Source: Anastatus disparis (Eukaryota > Arthropoda > Insecta > Hymenoptera > Eupelmidae). Taken from it: a stretch of 64,000 bases of DNA. Of this stretch, positions 40,275 to 53,500 are shown piece after piece. A model generated the notes under the pieces. That model saw only the letters and a list, made by a program, of their open reading frames with translations. It made no database searches and was not told where the DNA came from. Position 1 is the stretch's first letter, and each line of letters begins with the position of its first letter. The stretch is from contig JAFFSR010000136.1 of the NCBI GenBank assembly GCA_017163975.1, positions 5,577,501 to 5,641,500 on the forward strand. The letters run 5' to 3'. Position numbers and translations under genes: made by a program.

Positions 40275-42582
40275 GTAAAGAAAGTATTATATTATTTTAA
40301 ATTTTATTCCCATGGAAAAGAATAATTAATAGGCTATCTTATTATTTTTGTTAAAAAAAGAAAAATTATTATTAAAGTAGAGTTCGTTATTAATAGATTA
40401 TAATATAATACCCTATTTATAGCATTGCAAACTGCTTCGAGTATTTTAAATAAAGAAAAAAATTGATAATTTTTGGATAAATAGAACTCTTTTATTAACT
40501 ACTACTATTGTTATTATGAAATCAGTTTCTTATTATATTTTTACTAAGAATTAATTGTTTTTCAATCACATATACCGTTCATTTTAATAATACGTAACAA
40601 AATTTTAAACGCTTTTTCCTGATATTTAAATATTTATAATAATCATTGAAAGCTTATAAATATTTGTAAGTTAAAAGAGCTTTAAGATTGCTCAAATCGC
40701 TAAAGAAATTATACGATCCTGTCCATAATAATATAAAAACTATTACAAAAAAATTAAATAAACTAATGATTCAAGTTAGGAAATTAAAAATCTTAATATT
40801 TTCACTTTTCGTTCGAATTTCTTTAATAAGGTAAGAATTATGCGAAACCTCTTCGCCAAGAAACTCATCCGCCTGCTTGTTATAAACTTTCCTTTCGTTC
40901 TTTATCGTACTCCTTATAGCCAAGCTTTTCCTTACTTTATTGATGCAAGCATGACGTGAGCCGTTGTCGTCGTGTCGGTGATTACAGCACCAAGATAAAA
41001 GAATAAGTGGAAGTCGATAAAAGAGAAGAAACGAGGCACGAAAAGAAAAGAAAAAAGCAAAACAAAGAAAACGAAACCAGTCGTTTTGCTTGATTTTTTC
41101 TTCTCGTGTCCAGTGTCGTAATGATGTGATAAGGGTCAATCTAGCTGTAAAATAAGGGCTTTTTTTAAGTAGGTCGACTAGGAAAATCATTACCGAACAC
41201 TTGAGACTTTTTCATGTTGCGTGTGATCAACCGCTGCAAATAGTCTCGTTAGTGGAAAATTTAAATTTGACTAAAAATTGATTAACTATGAAAGTTTCGT
41301 TTCTTACTTGGTTTACATCTGTTTTGTTTACTACAATTAGACTGATGTGCTTGTATTGAATTTGTTGATATGCGATAATGAAAAGGAAATGTCCTCATTT
41401 GCTGTAACTTGGGTTATTTAAACGAATTAATTCATTCATTTTATGTAAAAATTTTTTAATTAAATATGTTTATTTAAACATTAACAAAAATTTTATCATT
41501 TTAAATTAGAATAAAAATAATAAAATAATATTTTAAAAATTGAATAAAGAATTGACAGAAAAATATTGACATAAAAATAATTAAATCGAGCAAGTGAATT
41601 CGTGTGTAATGCAATAAATTAATTCTACGATAAATATTATTTTGATTAATAATAAACTTGCTCATTTTCAATACTGACGCAAGTTATTAATATGATGATA
41701 AAAAAATCTTTTTATTTGATTAGATAATCAATACAATATTTGATGAATTATTCGTTGCTTTTATTAAATGATAAAAATTGTGATGTATATTTAATTCTGA
41801 GTTGCATTATCTCAAAATTGTTCAGAGAAGCTGTACAGTTCATGTGATTGCTGTAAATAAACAATAATAAAATATTACTTTCTTTTATCAAATTTATCAT
41901 TGAATATATTTATTAATTATTAAGAAGTAGGATCACATAAATCAATTAATCAATGTCAAACTCTCCGTATGCTTTACGTTGACTTTAGCTTTTTAATATG
42001 GATTGATTTTAAAATTAATTTATTATTTTTAAATGAGAATGTTTTATTTTTTACAAGAGAAATCGTTATCAATAGTAAATACGTTTTAAATTAGTAATTA
42101 TTCAATTTCGTTTAAACCCTTATCAAACTCTTCGTTCTACATTAAACATTTTTAGATATATACCCTGGTAGAAATTTGTCTAGTTTTATCGAGGCCTCAA
42201 TTATTTAACATACAAAACTAGACAGATCTAGAGTAAATTTTTACCGGGGTAGCATTGATTAATCAAAAATTTTTGTGAATTTGTAAATTTTCTTTATTTT
42301 TTTTCTCACAAAAAATTTTCATGCAAAATTTAGTAAAGTTCGCAGACCATTCGTCTATTTTTAATATACCGAAGCAGTATGTGAAATATTCATTATTCCA
42401 AAGGTCAAAACTTTTATCCAGTATAACTTTTACGTCAAGTAAAAAATAATGTTAAGAAAAAGTTATTTTACAGAAAAATCTATACTTTACCGTACGAAAT
42501 TAAAGTTCACGAAGTATATAAAAATAAAAAGAAAGAAGAAAAAGAACTGATAAAATATTTGTATTGTAAATTTTTTTTGCAG
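40275..42582 (+). other. Calx intron 1
   Basis: A 2.3-kb GT-AG intron. It contains a small inverted-repeat element (42,163-42,249). A GC-richer stretch at about 40,930-41,130 is otherwise unexplained. Confidence 0.85.
42163..42249. repeat. Small MITE in Calx intron 1
   Basis: Ends CCCTGGTAGAAATTT and the inverse of CCCCGGTAAAAATTT, flanked by TA. An inner GTCTAGTTTT pair extends the stem. It shares the CCCTGGTAGA end with the element at 49,300-49,470. Confidence 0.65.
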
Positions 42583-42855
42583 ACTTACAAATTGTTCGCA
42601 ACCGGCGATGCTGGCGTCGCCGAGTCTAGCAACAGTCATGATTCTTGACGACGATCATAGTGGCATCTTTGGCTTCCCAGAGCGTGACATCGAACTAGTT
42701 GAAAGCGTTGGCCAGTTTCCTTTACGTGTTATACGTTATAGCGGTGCCAGGGGACGAGTTGTTGTACCTTATCGTACCGTTGAAGGCACTGCCAAACCCA
42801 ATAAACAATATATGCACAGTGAGGGCAGCCTTACTTTCGAGGATAATCAAACAGA
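42583..42855 (+). CDS. Calx: Calx second coding exon (CBD1 end, CBD2 start)
   Basis: Preceded by TTTTTTTTGCAG and ended by a GTAAGT donor; the phase joins exon 1 exactly (GTGAG + A = VR). It encodes 91 residues. LASPSLATVMILDDDHSGIF contains the acidic DDD motif that closes the Ca2+ sites of CBD1. The start of CBD2 follows (VGQFPLRVIRYSGARGRVVV, then PYRTVEGTAK). In NCX proteins the next exons complete CBD2, but none was found in the remaining 21 kb. Confidence 0.95.
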
Positions 42856-45800
42856 GTAAGTCAAAAAAATATATCAACAATATATCTATAAATAATATGT
42901 ACTTCAATGAAATATACATATAAATTAAGAGATGATAAAGTATCTTAAGAAGATATGAGGGAGCAGAACTTCGTCATAAGACGTCAGAGAATATTTTTTT
43001 CTTATCTTCTGCAACGATCAAACTTTGCTTATACTAATAACATGTGAGCGATTTAATTTTGAAAGTTGAACTAAGACTTTATAATATAATAATGAAAATT
43101 ATTTCTTGTATCATGTATTTATTGAGGCTTACGCGAAGTCTTGCCTTAACTTTCAAAATTAAACAGTTCATATATTATTGATTCAAGCAAAGATTGATGA
43201 GTGCACAAGAAGAAAAAAGAATATCTTTAAGTGATTAGTGTTTTTATTTGAGACGATGAAGAAACTCTTGTTCTTCCTCATTTCTTATATTACTTTAATT
43301 ATCTTCGAACTTAAATTTTTTTAACAGAATATACATTAAATTGATTTCGCTCCTACAGTAAAAAATTTGCTAAAATTTTATGCGAAAAAAGTCATAAATT
43401 TATTAAAAGAGTATTTTAAGATTAGCTTTATCAAATTTAACGTGTAAACTTAATTTAATATTTAAAAAAAATTAAGACACTCCGTTTTAAATGACTTGAA
43501 TTATTTCTCTACACAAATTATAATTATCTATTTTAATAGGAAGAGATAAGAATTTTCATTATGTGATGTTTGGTTTACTATATCAATTAAATTCACTATA
43601 TCAAGCTAAGATTTCGAAAATATATCACGGTATATTTTTTTCTAGCTGAAAGATAAAAATAAACAATGAAAGTAAAACGATTCACTAAGCTACATTTTTA
43701 TTGTTCTTCTTTCTTTTATTCACTTCATGTTTCATACATTATTATACGGTTTTTATGGCTATACTAAAAAAAATGTTCTTCTCAACGTTGGGTCAAAAGC
43801 ACTGCATTCCCTCTTGGCATCGAAAGTGGAATATAGCATTTTTGAGTCGTCGTTGAAAAAAAAAATAGAATATTTACTATGGGAATAAAAATGGTCACCC
43901 CATGGTAGATGTCTTATATTCTTGCATCTCAGATTTCAATTTACATCTGTCGTGGACAGACAAATACTTTTCTTCTCTAGATGCATAATATACTAATATT
44001 GTTTATTTTTGTATTAAAAGTTATTATTGTCAATCAAAATACAAAATAGTTTCCTTATTGTTACTATTTTTTATTTTTTTTTAAATAAATGTAACACCTT
44101 TCACATTAATTATTAGATGCATAGACTGTGGAAATTCCAATTAATTTAAATTCTGTTCTACTGATGAAAAGGAACTGTAGAAGAGAACAGTTTTAGGAAT
44201 GAAGCAGGTTGAAATTAAACGTAGTTCCATAGTCTCGTTGTTCGTTACCAAAAGATATAACCCGAAATTAATGATCTTCAACGTAATTGGGAACGAATGA
44301 CTTTTCAGAATATAGTACGTAAAGGTAAAGAAAATTAACTTAAGTCGACATAATATTACTTCTAAGTTTGATTAAAAAAAAGAAAAAAAAATTCTTGGAT
44401 GTTGTAGAGAAGCAAATTTATTATAATGAAGAGCCATGGCGTTAAAGAACTTGATAAATCAAATTTTACTGGGTGGCCATTCGTTAATATTCATAAGCTT
44501 TTGTTCTGTATTGTTGCATAATAAATGTACAGTTTCGAAAATAAAGAATAGATGATTTTAAAGATATTACGCGGGCTGCTTTATTAATATTCATGTAATT
44601 TTTATTATATTTTCCAATACTAGTCTAATATGATTAATTATGTCATTTGTAGTAATTAAGTTTTTATTGACTATTACTGCATTATAATTCTCAAGGGTTC
44701 AATAAAAATTTCTCAATTAAAATGTCTCGAATAATTTAATGCAAGCCAACTACTTGTTTAAAAAACACCTGGGTTAAAAATATTGATATTTATAATTATG
44801 AAAAATTATACGTTATTAGATTAGTTAATTATAGTGTTAAATTTTAATAACATGTAAAAATGATATATTGGTTAAAAAAAGATCAATAACGTTTCGCTGG
44901 ATATCTTTTGGCTAAATAATTATTTCGCAAAATTGCTCTTTTACTAAAATGCAAAAATAACATATAAACCAAAATCTGAATATCATAACACTTATGAAAA
45001 AGAATTATAGAAAAAAAATAAATCATAATAAGAATCAACAATGAAAATAAATCATTAGTTTATGAAACACTTGATTAGTCCTGATTGATTATATAATTTT
45101 TGATAAGCATTTGTAGTAGTAAGCGAATCAGTTATGTAATGCGTTGATATCACCATTAAATATCATAGTACTTTATCTCTCTCTTTCTCGCACACTTTTA
45201 TCTGATAACACCCCTTGTGTTGTTTATCTTTACTGAAAATCGACCATTAAAATTTCCAAACCCGAAAGCACTCATTAATATTCATATAACCAACTACAAA
45301 TTCAAAATTTGGTATTATTATTGCATCAATTTATGACGACTTTGCTTTTAATATTGTTTTATATAAATAACCATTGCAATAGTTAATGTTGAATTATATG
45401 CATACAGAAGTTTGCATTTGTTGGATCTTTTTTCCCCCCATTCTTAACTTTCTTTGTGTTTCCGGATTAAAGTTAGAGCTTAAAAGAATTAGTATAGGCC
45501 CCCGAGTGCTTTTACTCTGTTACATTGACGTGCTTACGCGTCATTTGTAATCCGATCGATGCAGAAGTAAAGTAACCTATAGGTGCAATGACTTTCACCA
45601 GTCATTTCCTCAATAGATTCTTATCGTTCTTAGAATAATAAACTTATGTATTTATTATAGTAAATAATTAAGGTAATTTTTAAGTTTATACAAATAATAA
45701 TCAAACTAATAATCTTTTCTTATTTTAATTATTGGAATTTGTTAACTTTTTTTTGTCTTTATTATTTTTTTTACATTTTTTAATTTTATGTTTTGTGCAT

Positions 45801-48800
45801 ATTTATGAATTGTTAAAAGAAAAGAATTAGATTATATATTTAGTTTGATTAGTTGATAATTTATATTGATTATGTTAGTTTTTTTACCATTATCTCACGC
45901 AAATGATAAACTTTTAAAAAATTTTCATGTGTTTAATTGCTTATAATTATTAGTAATTTTTATGTATATCTTGAAAATAAATATTAATGTATTGCGTCAA
46001 TAATTAACTTCCGCATCAGATTCTTTATTTTCGAACAGTAATCAATGTAAACAATAATTTTCATGTTTTAAACTTAAACCTTAGCACATTTATTACATTT
46101 TTAAAAACAAAATTTGGTATAATACTTTTGAAAATAAATTTTTATTTTATAATTTGATATCAATTTATTTGAAGGTCTGATGCGGGTGAAATTGATATGA
46201 TTAAATTTGTGAAAATTACTATTTTCAATGGAAAAGAAAATTTTATAACAAGATGATAAACTGTCCTTTAACAGCTAAAAAACACGGGATTTTTCAGTAT
46301 TGGCTTTTTTTGACCTTTCACGCGAATGTTTCACATGGACAATGCGATATCGTCTGTTGGCTTTACGAAACGATTTGCTGCCTATCGAAGGGTGTAAAAT
46401 TGTTTTCCTATTGAAAATGCTGAGGTTATTGATTTCAAACTAAGTTATATTGTTCTTAGGATTTATGGACGTTTTTTTCTTGTAATTCTTTAAGTATCAT
46501 TTTTTTATCTATGAATTATTCTCAATAATTGATAAAAATTCTTGAAATAATAATATCATGAATTAAAAAATTAATTAAATTATTACGAAATAATTATCAT
46601 ACAAAATTTAGACATCGATAAATTATATCAAAATTTATTTTAAGAATTATTTCTTTTTTTTTAATATTAAAACAATTGTTTATTTGAAATTTATGCATGA
46701 ATGTGATAATCAATGCTAAAATTTTAAAATATGTACTTGTAGATATATTCGAATGCCAAAGAACTGAGTGCAATAAGAAAACGTAAAATTTATTTGGATA
46801 CAATCCAACTTAGTTTTCGTAGACTTATTTTCACAATGTATATACATGTGATTAAATGCATTATTCAAAACTTTTATAGCATTTTGTTCATTCGTTCGAT
46901 AAATAGAAAAAATAAATAAATAAATCATTGTCTTCGATGCTCTCATGACTTAAATTCATGATAATTTACGAATTTTTCATTATACAAAAATAATTAATTT
47001 AAAAAGCAAATATTAATTGATATTTATCAAGCAAATTTTAATGAAACTATAAAGTAATTACAAATATTAATAAGATTAATTTATTTTTGTATTTATTATT
47101 GTTTATTTAAAATACATTAGCAACAATATGTAATAACTTAAATTTGAAAAGAAAACCAAAAATACATAGTGGACCATTGAAAAGCGATTCTCTTAATACT
47201 GCGACAAAGAGTCTGGTTAACGAAAAATCTTTAGAAACAATTTTTAGAATACAATTGACTATAAACACGTTATTATTAGGTTCACCAAAAAAACACGTAC
47301 TCAAGCAACAATAATTTAACAATAAACGTAAGCAATTTTACATCTCAGCCATGAGACCATAGCATGCACAATTTTACTTTGGCAAGTAAAAGCACGATGA
47401 AAATTAATTGCATCAAATTTAAGCAAATATATATATATGTAAAAGCCAAAAATTTTCTTAAGCTTAAAGGCTATTTAAATCAAGGTTAAATATTATAGCT
47501 TAAAAATAGAATAACCTAGGAGGCTTTTTATTTTAATGTGCGATATTTGAAACGATGAATTTCTCTCCTAGACACTAGCGGTATTTTGTATCTTGAAAAT
47601 TGCACTTAAAACACATTTTATTCGTAGACACACAGCGACTAAGCTATTATGTGAGCTATTTTAACGCCTACTGTCGTAAGAAGCTTGTTAGTGTAATCGA
47701 ATGTTGAATTAAAATGCCTTTGTTTTAGCTTTATTGTTTATTATTATATAAAATTAATGTTATTTTTTTCATTATTTTTCATTACCAAATTAATGGAGCG
47801 TAAGGTTGTTAAGAGAAAATTTATTTGAGATATATTTTATTACGTATTGTTTTATAAAAAAAGAGACTTCATTTTTTTAAATAAATAATATATATGATTT
47901 TGAAAAATTTAAAAAGATTTGAAATTTGTTTTGAAATAATTAGTAAAAATCATTCAAAAGGTTGATTTATTCACATTCTCTAATGACTTTTTAAATTAGT
48001 TTCAAATAAAAAATGTTGACTTTCAAATTATCATTTTCTTCTTGTTACCAACGCTCTAATTAATTATTTATTCATTAAAATATAAATATTTTGAATGTAA
48101 TAAATATTTTAAAAATATTCATTAAATAAAATTCATAGAGAGATATGAAATAATATTTTCATATTATTTAAACAAAAACTAACATATCCGGCACTGCGTT
48201 TTCATAATAATATTTGGCAGATCATCGAAGATTCGTATTGAAATAAAAATAATTAAAATCTTAGTGAGTTAGTATAGATTTTTAGAAGTACGAATTTTTT
48301 ATCCCTTTTTCTGCACCGTCGCGCTCAACATACGTCTTCCTGTCGCTTGTTCATTGTTTCGGCTCGCTAGCTATCGCTGCACCGTACATCCATTGTGTCC
48401 GACTAAATCTTCTCTTATCCCCCTTATATTTTTTTATTCCCGTTTTGTTCATTTTTCTTTTTTCGAAAATTTTTTTCTCCTTTTACATTGCATTTATTTT
48501 ACGCGCATAACGACGCAGTCGAGACAAACGACTTTTTCTATATCAAAAAGTAAGTTAGATTGGAAGGGGATAAAAAATGTTAAATGAGAATTTCGAAAAG
48601 ATAGGAATGATAAGCAATTTTTTTTCTAAACCATAATCTTAGATTTTGGATTTCTATTTTTTGTTCTTTTTTTACATAAAAAGTTGACCTGGGAAATGAT
48701 TCCGAATTCAGAATCGGTCTTATCGGAATCGCTGCTTCAGCAAGACGTGAAAATTTTTTGGAAATAGCTGTGTAACTTTCTTCTAAAATAAAATCAAGTT

Positions 48801-49299
48801 TTTTTTCCTGAAAAATTAAAATGTATGAGTAAAAATGTAAAATCTTAATAATTTATTAAACTGTATAAATTAAATACCCAACGATTTCATGTCAAGGAGT
48901 TTTATACAAAATTTTCGATTTAGAAGTACAAGTGTACAAACTAAGAATATTAAAGAAATATATGAAATACATCATATTTTCAGATTTTAGTGTAGAAATA
49001 TTTAGTTGATAAAATTTTGCTGGTCCTGATAATTTTACAAAAAAGTTTAAAAATTGAACAGCGTTTTAGAGATAATGTTACACTAAACAAAAGTTTTTTT
49101 ACTACTATACAGCAAATAAGGTATTAATATAATACTTTTTATAAGATAGGTTAAATTTTACTACTTTTAACTTTGAAAACTTTTATTATAAGATGAACTA
49201 ATGAGGTTTACTTTTTGAATCTCATTATTTATCATAGTGTTGATCTTTATATGATTTTTATTGATTACAATGAAGGTTGATGAAATTAAAATCAAATAT
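42856..49299 (+). other. Presumed Calx intron 2, proximal part
   Basis: AT-rich. No exon with exchanger similarity was recognised on either strand. Contains the foldback at 42,991-43,222 and a weak hairpin at about 43,792-43,860. The open frames here are short and lack family features. Confidence 0.5.
42991..43222. repeat. Foldback element just downstream of Calx exon 2
   Basis: Arms of about 85 bases (42,991-43,075 and 43,135-43,222) are imperfect inverted copies sharing TTTAATTTTGAAAGTT, AAACTTTGCTT-like and TTCTTC blocks. In the transcript it would fold into a long stem. Confidence 0.65.
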
Positions 49300-49470
49300 C
49301 CCTGGTAGAAAATCGAGCAGAATTCTGGGCAGAATTTCTGGTCAATAGTAAGTTGAAATGACACTTGTCTAAAAATTTTGTACAAAGAATTTCGAGAATT
49401 TCTAGAGTGTCATTTTAACTACCGTTAGGCAGAAATCCTGCCCAGAATTCTGCTCAATTGTCTACCAGGG
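49300..49470. repeat. 171-bp MITE with CCCTGGTAGA ends
   Basis: About 42 bases at each end are inverted copies, including GAGCAGAATTCTGGGCAG. The flanks show AT on both sides. There is no coding capacity. Confidence 0.8.
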
Positions 49471-49790
49471 ATTCTCCATTGCACTTACGATTAATACTTT
49501 GTTAAAATAATAAAAATACAAAAACTAAGGACAAAATTCAAATATTGAGCGTTTACAATTAATAACTTACGATCATTTATGCTCCAATATTTAAATTCGA
49601 TTCTTTTTTGACAAAACTTCTATTCCTTACACTCTTCCTTTTATGACATATATGTGAAAATTTTACAATATAGCAATTCTACATATCATTAAGAAAAGGT
49701 TTTTCCGTCACTCAACCATGTAATAAACTGTTAATACTTGAAAATAAATTTAAAAACTACAATATAAACTACAAAACCTATACAGAGAAA

Positions 49791-50014
49791 AATTCTATCG
49801 TAAAAAATACTATTTGATATAGTAACCATGGGGCATACTTTATATATACAAAAATTACTACTTCAAATAGTAAAAATTGGTATTTCAAATATCAATTTTT
49901 ACAATTTAAAATAGTAATTTTTATACATATAAAGTATGTCCCATGGCTACTATCTAAAATAGTAATTTTTTCTATGGAATTTGTAATTTTTACGACAGAA
50001 TTTTTCTCAGTGTA
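49791..50014. repeat. 224-bp MITE with ACAGAGAAAAATTCT ends
   Basis: Almost the whole element is an inverted repeat. The terminal GAGAAAAATTCT, CCATGGGRCATACTTTATAT and TAGTAAAAATTG-type blocks all have partners. TA occurs at both edges. Confidence 0.75.
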
Positions 50015-50394
50015 GTTTAAGTTATATTCTTCTAGTATTAATATTACTTAATTCTAAAATTTATTTTTTATAAAGTACAGTCTTAGTAAAAAGTCAAAAT
50101 TTTACGACCGTGCACACTTTAACGTGTTCTTCACCCTCCTCTCCGACTTATTTGAAAAATTGAACATTTCAAAAAATAAAGACTTTTCATCCAAAGAAAA
50201 AAAAACCTGTTTGCTGAAAAAATGATATATAGTATATGACTACAAAAGAAGAAAAAAAACGCATAGAGAAATGGTTTTCATCGAATATATAACAATCATC
50301 GTGAGAGACAAAGAAAAAGATACACGAAGCATAAAAAAAAGAGAGAAACGTGAAGCGAGCAATGCAGAGGCAAAAGACTATACCGGATAAGGAA

Positions 50395-50530
50395 ACACAC
50401 GAGCCGTAAGTGGGCCAATCGGGGGCGGGAAGCCCCAAGGGTGCCGCGGCATTCGAGTATACACGTTCATGCGCTGGGGCTCCAGCTCACTATACCACTC
50501 AAAACCCCTTAGCTCACATCGAGAGCTCAC
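50395..50530. promoter_or_regulatory. Isolated GC-rich island with CCAAT and GC-box motifs
   Basis: In AT-rich DNA, GGGCCAATCGGGGGCGGGAA combines a CCAAT box with an Sp1-like GC box, followed by about 110 GC-rich bases. No recognised exon lies here. It may be an internal promoter or enhancer, or part of an unannotated transcript. Confidence 0.35.
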
Positions 50531-53500
50531 AGTATGCTTTTATTTTTTTTCCTCTTTTTTTTCTTTTTTTTCTTTTTTCCTTTTATTTACTTTATTTTTA
50601 GTTAAGCTGGTCTAGGAATTAACGTTTCGGGGTTAGAAAATTTTGGTAAAAATTTTGTACATATTAAAGTTTTATTAAAGTTTTAAAATAGTTTTGAAAA
50701 TGTTTGTGCACTTTTTTTTCATTTTACAAAATGTTTTGAATATTGATTATAAAAAAAGTTTTTTTATTATAAAAATAATAGATTAATTAAGAATTCACTG
50801 CAATAATATTTTTCTTAACATTTCATTTAACATTTTACGAAAGCATTCAGTTCAGTTGAAATTATTATTGCTGGGCTAATTGTCAACAAAATACAATAGA
50901 AAAAAATTCGAGCATTGCTCGCATCCAATTTATTTGCAGTATTGGGTCTCAAAATATTTATTGACAATACGAATGAAATAAATGACTGGATACCAAAATA
51001 TTATTAAAATTAAATAAATATTAATTAGAAAATAAAAGAATAGTCAGAAAATTGGTATTGTATGTAAAATAAATTAATAATGTTAAATTGATAAAGACAA
51101 AACGAAGACCCGAGTATTGGTGAAGACATATGAAAGCAAACGGTGTAGAGTTAAAACTGTTGTGACTAGTGACACACATAAATAATACTAAATGTATAAG
51201 TGTAATATTATTATTATAATACACATAAAATTCCATAGATTCCTTTGTTTATTCAAATGTTTGTCATTCATTTAATTAAGTTATATAGTTTTATATTTTT
51301 GGTTAAAGTAAAAATTGCTAAGATTTATTATTTAGAAGTACATTAAAAATGAAATGAAAAAAATTAAGAAATTAGATGAATAAAATTAGTATTTTCTTTC
51401 TTTAAATTAAATATTTTTAAATCACTTGGATAAATATTTATTAGCTTAATTAATTATAAAAATATATATTATCTCGACTCTTATTCCATTGTATGAAAAC
51501 GTAAATTAAATTTTTATTTTTATTTCTGTATTAAGTACAAAAAATTTTGTTTTTTTTTCATGTTATTGACAATATCTTATATTTAAAACTAATAAAAATA
51601 TCTAAAACAGGGAACTTGTTTATTACACATATTTTCATTTTTTGTAATTTTGCATAAATTACAATAATAAATACTACTTTCATCAATTTATTATGGTTAA
51701 ATTATCTCCATTAATTTTAATTTAGTTTTGGTGCACTTAACATTTTAATTACCTTAGACCATCCTTAAATAATTTAACATTAAAAAGGCAGTATTAAATT
51801 TCGCTCAACTAAAATATCCTTTCTAAGAATTAGCAAAGGGTTTGTTTTCATAATAAGTAAATTGAATTAAAAATAATGTCTAGACTAAAATAATAAACAG
51901 TTAGAATTGTCAGTCTCAGTATATAAATAAATTCAGTTGTGACATAGTAAACTAATAGAGCAATTAATAGTAAATAGAAGTTAATTACATACAGAACTAT
52001 CGTATCAATAATTTTATGATAATCATAATGAGAATGTTTTGGTTCAATTAGTCCTTGAATATATAATGTTCATAAATTTATATCATCTCCTGAAGTCATA
52101 TGTTTATAAAATTTTTTATAATTAAATGTTACTATATGCATTAGATTATCAAAGCTTTAATTAAAATTACATTTCTGTTTGTTTGAAAAAAAAGTTGAAT
52201 AATGAATCCGATTAAAAATGCAACTAGCTTTTAATATAAAAGCTTTTGGATTATCTTATTTACTTAATATGAAATAGCATACTCATATTTGAAAAAAATT
52301 TATGGATTGCTTTTATATGATTCGTCGGAATTTTACAAATTCATATTAAATAATATGCAAAAAATTCTTTTTTCCATCAAACAAGAAAATGTCACTTTGG
52401 AGTTGAAGAACAATAAATGATATTTAAGTTCACAAATATTCATGGCAAAGGAGCTTTAACGCTCGGGACTAAAAGCTTTCATAAACGCGACTCATTTTCT
52501 ACTTGGATTTACGATAAAAGGGTTGATATAAAATTATTGTAATTTTATTTTATAATCTTGACTTATAATCACATTACTTTAATTAATAATAAATTTTACA
52601 AATATTGTTTTATTTAGAAATGATTCATCTATATGTATTTATTTATACTATTCAACCAATAGTTTTAATCTTAAAGATGATAGAAAAAAATTATACAACA
52701 ATAGTTTTGTCCCTTGAAAACAATCCATAATCGTTGTAAGTAAAGAAAATGTCATAGTTTTCATTTGCATAGTTTTCAATCAAAAACAAAAAAATGAATT
52801 TACCATAGAGAAAATTTTCTCGTTTTCATATTGAATTCTTACATATTTACATTCAACGTGGCCTAAAAAATTTAAACATTTTAAACTCAAATAAAATTTT
52901 TAAATTATTTTAATTTCTTCTTTTACTTTAGTAAAGATATTAAAAATTAAATAAAATTATTATTTGTTTTATTCTTAATGAGAATTACTATAATAATTTC
53001 AATATTTAAATTGCATTAATTAAAAAACATATAAAATTTAAGATAAAAATTATGAGGAAAGAGGCTCTATGTGATTTCATAGCATTCCATATCGAATAAC
53101 GAATGAACTTATTAAAATCTACAATGACACCGCAGGAGTTACCTAAAATTGTCTTTTTCTTAAAAAACAAATAATAAAATGCTTTCACAACATAAAATTT
53201 ATTAATAATTTAATAGTTTGCAAATTATTATTATTATATGCAGTTTATGACGATAAATTTAATATTAGTAAATTCTTATTTGATACTATGAAAAATATTA
53301 ATTTCTTGCATGATTTTCATCGAAGTTATTTGTAAAACTCGTCATGCTATTAACTTCAAAGATGTAAGTAATAAATTATTCAAGGCAACGTTGACATTTT
53401 ACAATTCTGTGCAGATAGCAGACTACAGATTAGATACTATACCACTGGGAAAACATGAAGAGCTTAACATTAACAAGTTGCTTTCAAGTTTCTCTCCTAA

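Noticed and set aside
40771..41190. 139-codon minus-strand frame in Calx intron 1
   Set aside because: Low-complexity translation, no start context or family match, and it lies wholly inside an intron.
43792..43863. miRNA-like hairpin
   Set aside because: Only about 20 of 29 stem positions pair and the mismatches are dispersed.
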